Below, piece after piece: positions 60,862-64,000 of a stretch of DNA of 64,000 bases (its first letter is position 1; each line of letters opens with the position of its first letter). The DNA lies in assembly GCF_000403845.2 (NCBI RefSeq), contig NZ_KE159567.1, forward strand, positions 1,682,911-1,746,910, read 5' to 3'. The notes beneath the pieces are model-generated. The model was not told where the DNA came from. It did no database searches and saw nothing but the letters and a program-made list of their open reading frames with translations. The DNA is from Eubacterium sp. 14-2. Lineage in GTDB: Bacteria > Bacillota > Clostridia > Lachnospirales > Lachnospiraceae. The position numbers and the translations under genes were made by a program.

Positions 60862-60931
60862 TTTACACAAATGTTTGAATGGTTTATAATCAATACAATT
60901 GATATTATAACGAATACTCACAAAAAAGCAA
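60862..60931. promoter_or_regulatory. Divergent promoters
   Basis: Plus strand: TTTACA (60862-60867), 17 bases, TATAAT (60885-60890), for the gene at 60951. Minus strand: TTGCTT (60926-60931), 16 bases, TATAAT (60904-60909), for the aminotransferase. A near-palindrome TTATAATCAAT / ATTGATATTATAA spans both -10 boxes, so one regulator could control both. Confidence 0.6.
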
Positions 60932-60950
60932 CCACAAAGCAGGTGACGAT

Positions 60951-63900
60951 TTGCAGAAGAAATTAGAGGAACTGGCAGCCGGGAACTGCGGCAGCAATTC
61001 TTCCATCCTTAAGTTTTCCGTGGAAAAGCTGGAATTTGAAGTGGTGGAGGAAACCAATTATACAGGTGAATTTACCATGGAAAGCACCAGTGAGATGCCG
61101 GTAAACGGCATTATCTATTCCTCCAGTCCAAGGATGGAGTGTCATAATCCAAAGTTTCAGGGAGAAAAAATTACGCAGACATTTGAATTTCACAGCGAAG
61201 GTCTGACAGAAGGGGATATTCAGAAGGGCAGTTTTCATATTGTCAGTGATCAGGGGGAATATGACCTTCCTTTTTCCGTGTCTGTTTCCGGTAATTATGC
61301 GGGCAGCTCCATGGGAAAAATAAAAAGCCTGTTTGAATTTGCCAATCTGGCAGGAAATTCTTATGAAGAGGCCGTGAAGGTTTTCGGACATCCGGAATTT
61401 ATCCATGTTTTTAAGCCTCAGGAGACGGAAGAACGGCTGATTTATCAGATGCTCAGACGTAAACCATGTACCATGGCTCAGGTGGAAGAATTTTTAATAG
61501 CTGTCAGGAAAAAGAACCGGGTTACATTTCGGATTGAGGAAGCCCGGCGGGATTTTTCCGGTATCCATGAGACAGTAAGGGAGCATATTACCCTGAAAAA
61601 GGAGGAATGGGGCTACATTGCCATTGAGGTGATAAGCGATGCCCCATGGCTGCTGCCGGTGAAAAATATGATTACTGCGGCAGATTTTGTGGGAGACCAT
61701 GGACTGGTGGAATATATGATTGAACCGGAATACCTGCATGCAGGAAAGAATTTCGGAAGAATCACTCTGCAGACTCCTTTTCAGACCAGGAAGGTGGAAC
61801 TTGTGGTGGACCAGGGAGCCAAAGACCAGGAATCATCCCGTCAGATAATCCGCAGAAAGCAGTCGGAGCTGGTCAGCCTTTATATTAACATGGGGATAAA
61901 GAAAATCGTAACCGGAGAATGGGCGAAACAGACGGTGAAGAAGACAGAGGAACTTATGGAGCTGGAGCCTGACAATCTCTGGTATCTGCTGACGAAGGCG
62001 CAGGCATTTCTGGTGAACCGGCAGCGGCAGGAGGGAGAATGGGCGCTGGATGCATTTCCCAGGAATAAGGTGGATAAGGAATCTCCGCTGTATGCCTACT
62101 ATATGTATCTGTGCACGCTGCGGGAACCGGAGCCGGTATATGTGAATAAATTAACAGGAAAAATCCGCAGAATTTACCACAGGAATCAGGAAAATAACCT
62201 GTTGTTGTGGATGCTTTTGTTTCTGGACGAAGAATTAAATTACAGCAAGGGCAGAAAACTGGAGGTAATTGAGAAGCAGATTGAGGCGGGAGGGGAAAGT
62301 CCTGTGCTTTATCTGGAGGCTTACCGGATTCTGGCAAGGGAGCCTTTTCTGATGTACCGGGCAGATGAATTTGAACGGAAGGTACTGCGCTGGGCTGTGA
62401 AACACGAAGTCCTGACCAGAGGAATGGCGGAACAGGTATGCAGGATTGCGCCGGAGATTCCGGAGTATCATCCCGTCTGGTATCAGATTCTCTGTGAATG
62501 TTACAGGGTATTTCCGGAAAAGGATATGCTCCATGCCATCTGCAGTTATTGTATGAAATGGAACTGTTATGGGAAATCTTACTGGAGATGGTATCATCAG
62601 GGGATTATTGAGGAACTGCGTATTGCCGGAATTTATGAGGCATGGATCCTGTCAGCAGGAAAACAGCAGTTAAAGAGAATACCAAAATCTGCGGTTCTCT
62701 ATTTTCAGTACCACAACCATCTGGCTTATCATCCTCAGGCCATGCTTTTTCGGACAATCATTGAGAATAAAACGTCCTGGAAAAACAATTATCCGCACTA
62801 TCTGAAAATGATGGAAGAATTTGTGAAAAAGCAGATTTGTGCGGGAAGAATAGATCAGGATATGGCAGTGATTTACCAGGAGGTTCTCACCCCGGAACTG
62901 ATAACGGAAGAACTGGTGGAACCTCTGGCCAGAATTCTGTTTGTGCATAAAGTCAAATGCAAAGATGACGGTGCACTGCGTCTGGTGGTGCGTCAGCATC
63001 CCCTGAAAAAAGAACTGACGGTTCCGCTGAATCATGGAACCGGGTATGTGAACCTGTACAGCAGTTCATACCAGATTCTGCTGGAGGATTCCAGGGGCGT
63101 ACGTTTTTTGCCGAAAGAGGAATTAACAGTAGTTCCTCTTTTGAACTGCGAGAAATTTCTGGAAAAGGGAATTTCCGGTGCGGAGGAAAAGCTGCCCTGG
63201 CTTTTAAAATATTTTGACGGGAAAAAAATATGGCAGACTTATGAAAAAAAAGACCTTCCATATCTTCAGATGCTGATAGATTCCGAAGTAATCAGTGAAG
63301 AGTACCGGGAAGAACTGCGGCCTCAGATGATTTCCTGGTATTACTATAATTATACCGGTACGGAACTGGATGAATTTCTGCTGTCTCTGTCCTTTGAAGG
63401 AATGCAGAAGCTGGCCAGAGAGAAAATCATGGAATTGCTGGTGGCCAGGCGCCATTACCAGCGGGCCTATGAACTTCTGCTGTCTTATGGCTGCGATAAC
63501 CTTTCGGCTGCAAAACTGGTACATGTTATCTGCCATCTGATGGAGAATCTGGAATCGGAAGACGAAGCAGATGAGTTTTTGCTGGGACTGTGCCGGAGCG
63601 TTTTTCTGCGGGGCAAATATAATGAGCGGATTTTGAATTACATGTGCAGGTTTTTCCATGGGACTTTGGATGAGATGATTCAGCTCTGGCAGGCTTCCTG
63701 TGACTTTGAACTGGACACTTACAGGCTGGAGGAGCGCTGTATTGTACAGTTCCTTTATACAGAGGATTTTTCTCTGAGTGTGGAAAAAATATTTGAAAGT
63801 TATGGGGAAAACCTGGGCCGGGAAACGGTGGTGCTTGCATATCTTTCCTGGATGTCTCACCAGTATGTCACAAAAGACGCAGTGGTGGCAGATTATGTCT

Positions 63901-64000
63901 TTCAGAAGATTTTTTGTCTTTTGCAGGAAAAGCAGGAACTGAATCCGGTGTGCAGAATCGGATTTCTGAAATGGTGTGCGTTTGGCCGGGAGCTGTCTTT
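60951..64000 (+). CDS. DUF5717-like giant protein (5' part, runs off the window)
   Basis: From TTG 60951 (AGGTGAC upstream) the frame is open without a stop for at least 1016 codons to the window's end. It starts MQKKLEELAAGNCGSNSS, followed by beta-rich segments (about 20-250; FEFHSEGLTEGDIQKGSFHI) and then a long helical TPR-like region. It agrees with the DUF5717 family, large cytoplasmic Lachnospiraceae proteins of unknown function, sometimes found beside a similar second gene. Codon use and the lack of interruptions over 3 kb make it certainly coding. Several long antisense frames here are shadows. Confidence 0.85.
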   Translation, partial: MQKKLEELAAGNCGSNSSILKFSVEKLEFEVVEETNYTGEFTMESTSEMPVNGIIYSSSPRMECHNPKFQGEKITQTFEFHSEGLTEGDIQKGSFHIVSDQGEYDLPFSVSVSGNYAGSSMGKIKSLFEFANLAGNSYEEAVKVFGHPEFIHVFKPQETEERLIYQMLRRKPCTMAQVEEFLIAVRKKNRVTFRIEEARRDFSGIHETVREHITLKKEEWGYIAIEVISDAPWLLPVKNMITAADFVGDHGLVEYMIEPEYLHAGKNFGRITLQTPFQTRKVELVVDQGAKDQESSRQIIRRKQSELVSLYINMGIKKIVTGEWAKQTVKKTEELMELEPDNLWYLLTKAQAFLVNRQRQEGEWALDAFPRNKVDKESPLYAYYMYLCTLREPEPVYVNKLTGKIRRIYHRNQENNLLLWMLLFLDEELNYSKGRKLEVIEKQIEAGGESPVLYLEAYRILAREPFLMYRADEFERKVLRWAVKHEVLTRGMAEQVCRIAPEIPEYHPVWYQILCECYRVFPEKDMLHAICSYCMKWNCYGKSYWRWYHQGIIEELRIAGIYEAWILSAGKQQLKRIPKSAVLYFQYHNHLAYHPQAMLFRTIIENKTSWKNNYPHYLKMMEEFVKKQICAGRIDQDMAVIYQEVLTPELITEELVEPLARILFVHKVKCKDDGALRLVVRQHPLKKELTVPLNHGTGYVNLYSSSYQILLEDSRGVRFLPKEELTVVPLLNCEKFLEKGISGAEEKLPWLLKYFDGKKIWQTYEKKDLPYLQMLIDSEVISEEYREELRPQMISWYYYNYTGTELDEFLLSLSFEGMQKLAREKIMELLVARRHYQRAYELLLSYGCDNLSAAKLVHVICHLMENLESEDEADEFLLGLCRSVFLRGKYNERILNYMCRFFHGTLDEMIQLWQASCDFELDTYRLEERCIVQFLYTEDFSLSVEKIFESYGENLGRETVVLAYLSWMSHQYVTKDAVVADYVFQKIFCLLQEKQELNPVCRIGFLKWCAFGRELS

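Noticed and set aside
60963-63860. Several minus-strand open frames of 80-220 codons
   Set aside because: They are scattered and overlap the single uninterrupted plus-strand frame of the DUF5717-like gene.

Overview
The window looks like the chromosome of a gut-type member of the Clostridia, most likely Lachnospiraceae. The evidence is moderate GC with AT-rich islands, strong AGGAGG-type ribosome sites with frequent TTG and GTG starts, and many protein families typical of that group (DUF6033-, DUF5717-, DUF6147-, DUF4474-, DUF4367- and DUF6718-like proteins, Rpn/PD-(D/E)XK 'transposases', a Tn916-type Xis/Int pair). I saw no rRNA, tRNA or CRISPR array.

Layout. 1-2.8 kb: small accessory ORFs with a duplicated cassette, a retropepsin-like aspartic protease and a decayed SHOCT-type gene. 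3.2-9.4 kb: a LytTR/GHKL two-component system followed by a lipoprotein, three membrane proteins and an ABC ATPase. The ATPase has Glu in place of the Q-loop Gln, as in LanF lantibiotic-immunity transporters. 9.6-11.5 kb and 34.3-35.5 kb: two halves of a decayed OmpR-type two-component/ABC/FtsX locus. They are separated by about 22.8 kb of accessory DNA.

The accessory island (11.5-34.3 kb) is a graveyard of integrated elements that still carries intact cargo. It has a block of mobile-element accessory genes (one with a 9-G tract frameshift), an intact excisionase/integrase pair, two further broken copies of the integrase 3' end, tandem copies of an Rpn C-terminal unit, two copies of a small-antitoxin/GNAT start, and remnants of a serine recombinase, Fic protein, group II intron and VapB. 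The cargo is probably anti-phage: an AT-rich protein with a HEPN-type RxxxxH motif (20.7-22.4 kb), a 1514-residue STAND NTPase with an N-terminal Cap4-like nuclease signature (23.0-27.6 kb), and an AEP primase/SF2 helicase/PLD-like protein of the TOTE type (29.4-32.3 kb). A Phd/YoeB toxin-antitoxin pair follows. A 433-bp perfect direct repeat lies inside the left part and at the right end of the island.

35.7-64 kb is ordinary backbone. It holds YidD; a surface module (55-residue-repeat transglutaminase-like protein, MBOAT O-acyltransferase, DHHW/AlgX-like partner, DUF348/G5 lipoprotein); an XRE/ImmA-IrrE pair; a sorbose-phosphate-reductase-like dehydrogenase; and a chemoreceptor. A tightly coupled methionine operon follows (MetF, MetH reactivation protein, MetH lacking its own activation domain), then DUF4474 plus a metallophosphoesterase, an ECF-like sigma factor, a candidate small RNA, a DUF4367 protein, small secreted and membrane proteins, an Rpn nuclease, an HisC/CobD-like aminotransferase, and the 5' 3 kb of a DUF5717-like giant gene that runs off the right edge. 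A structured, stem-loop-rich repeat family is scattered in intergenic regions (2.55, 9.5 and 42.5 kb, with a related palindrome at 49.2 kb).
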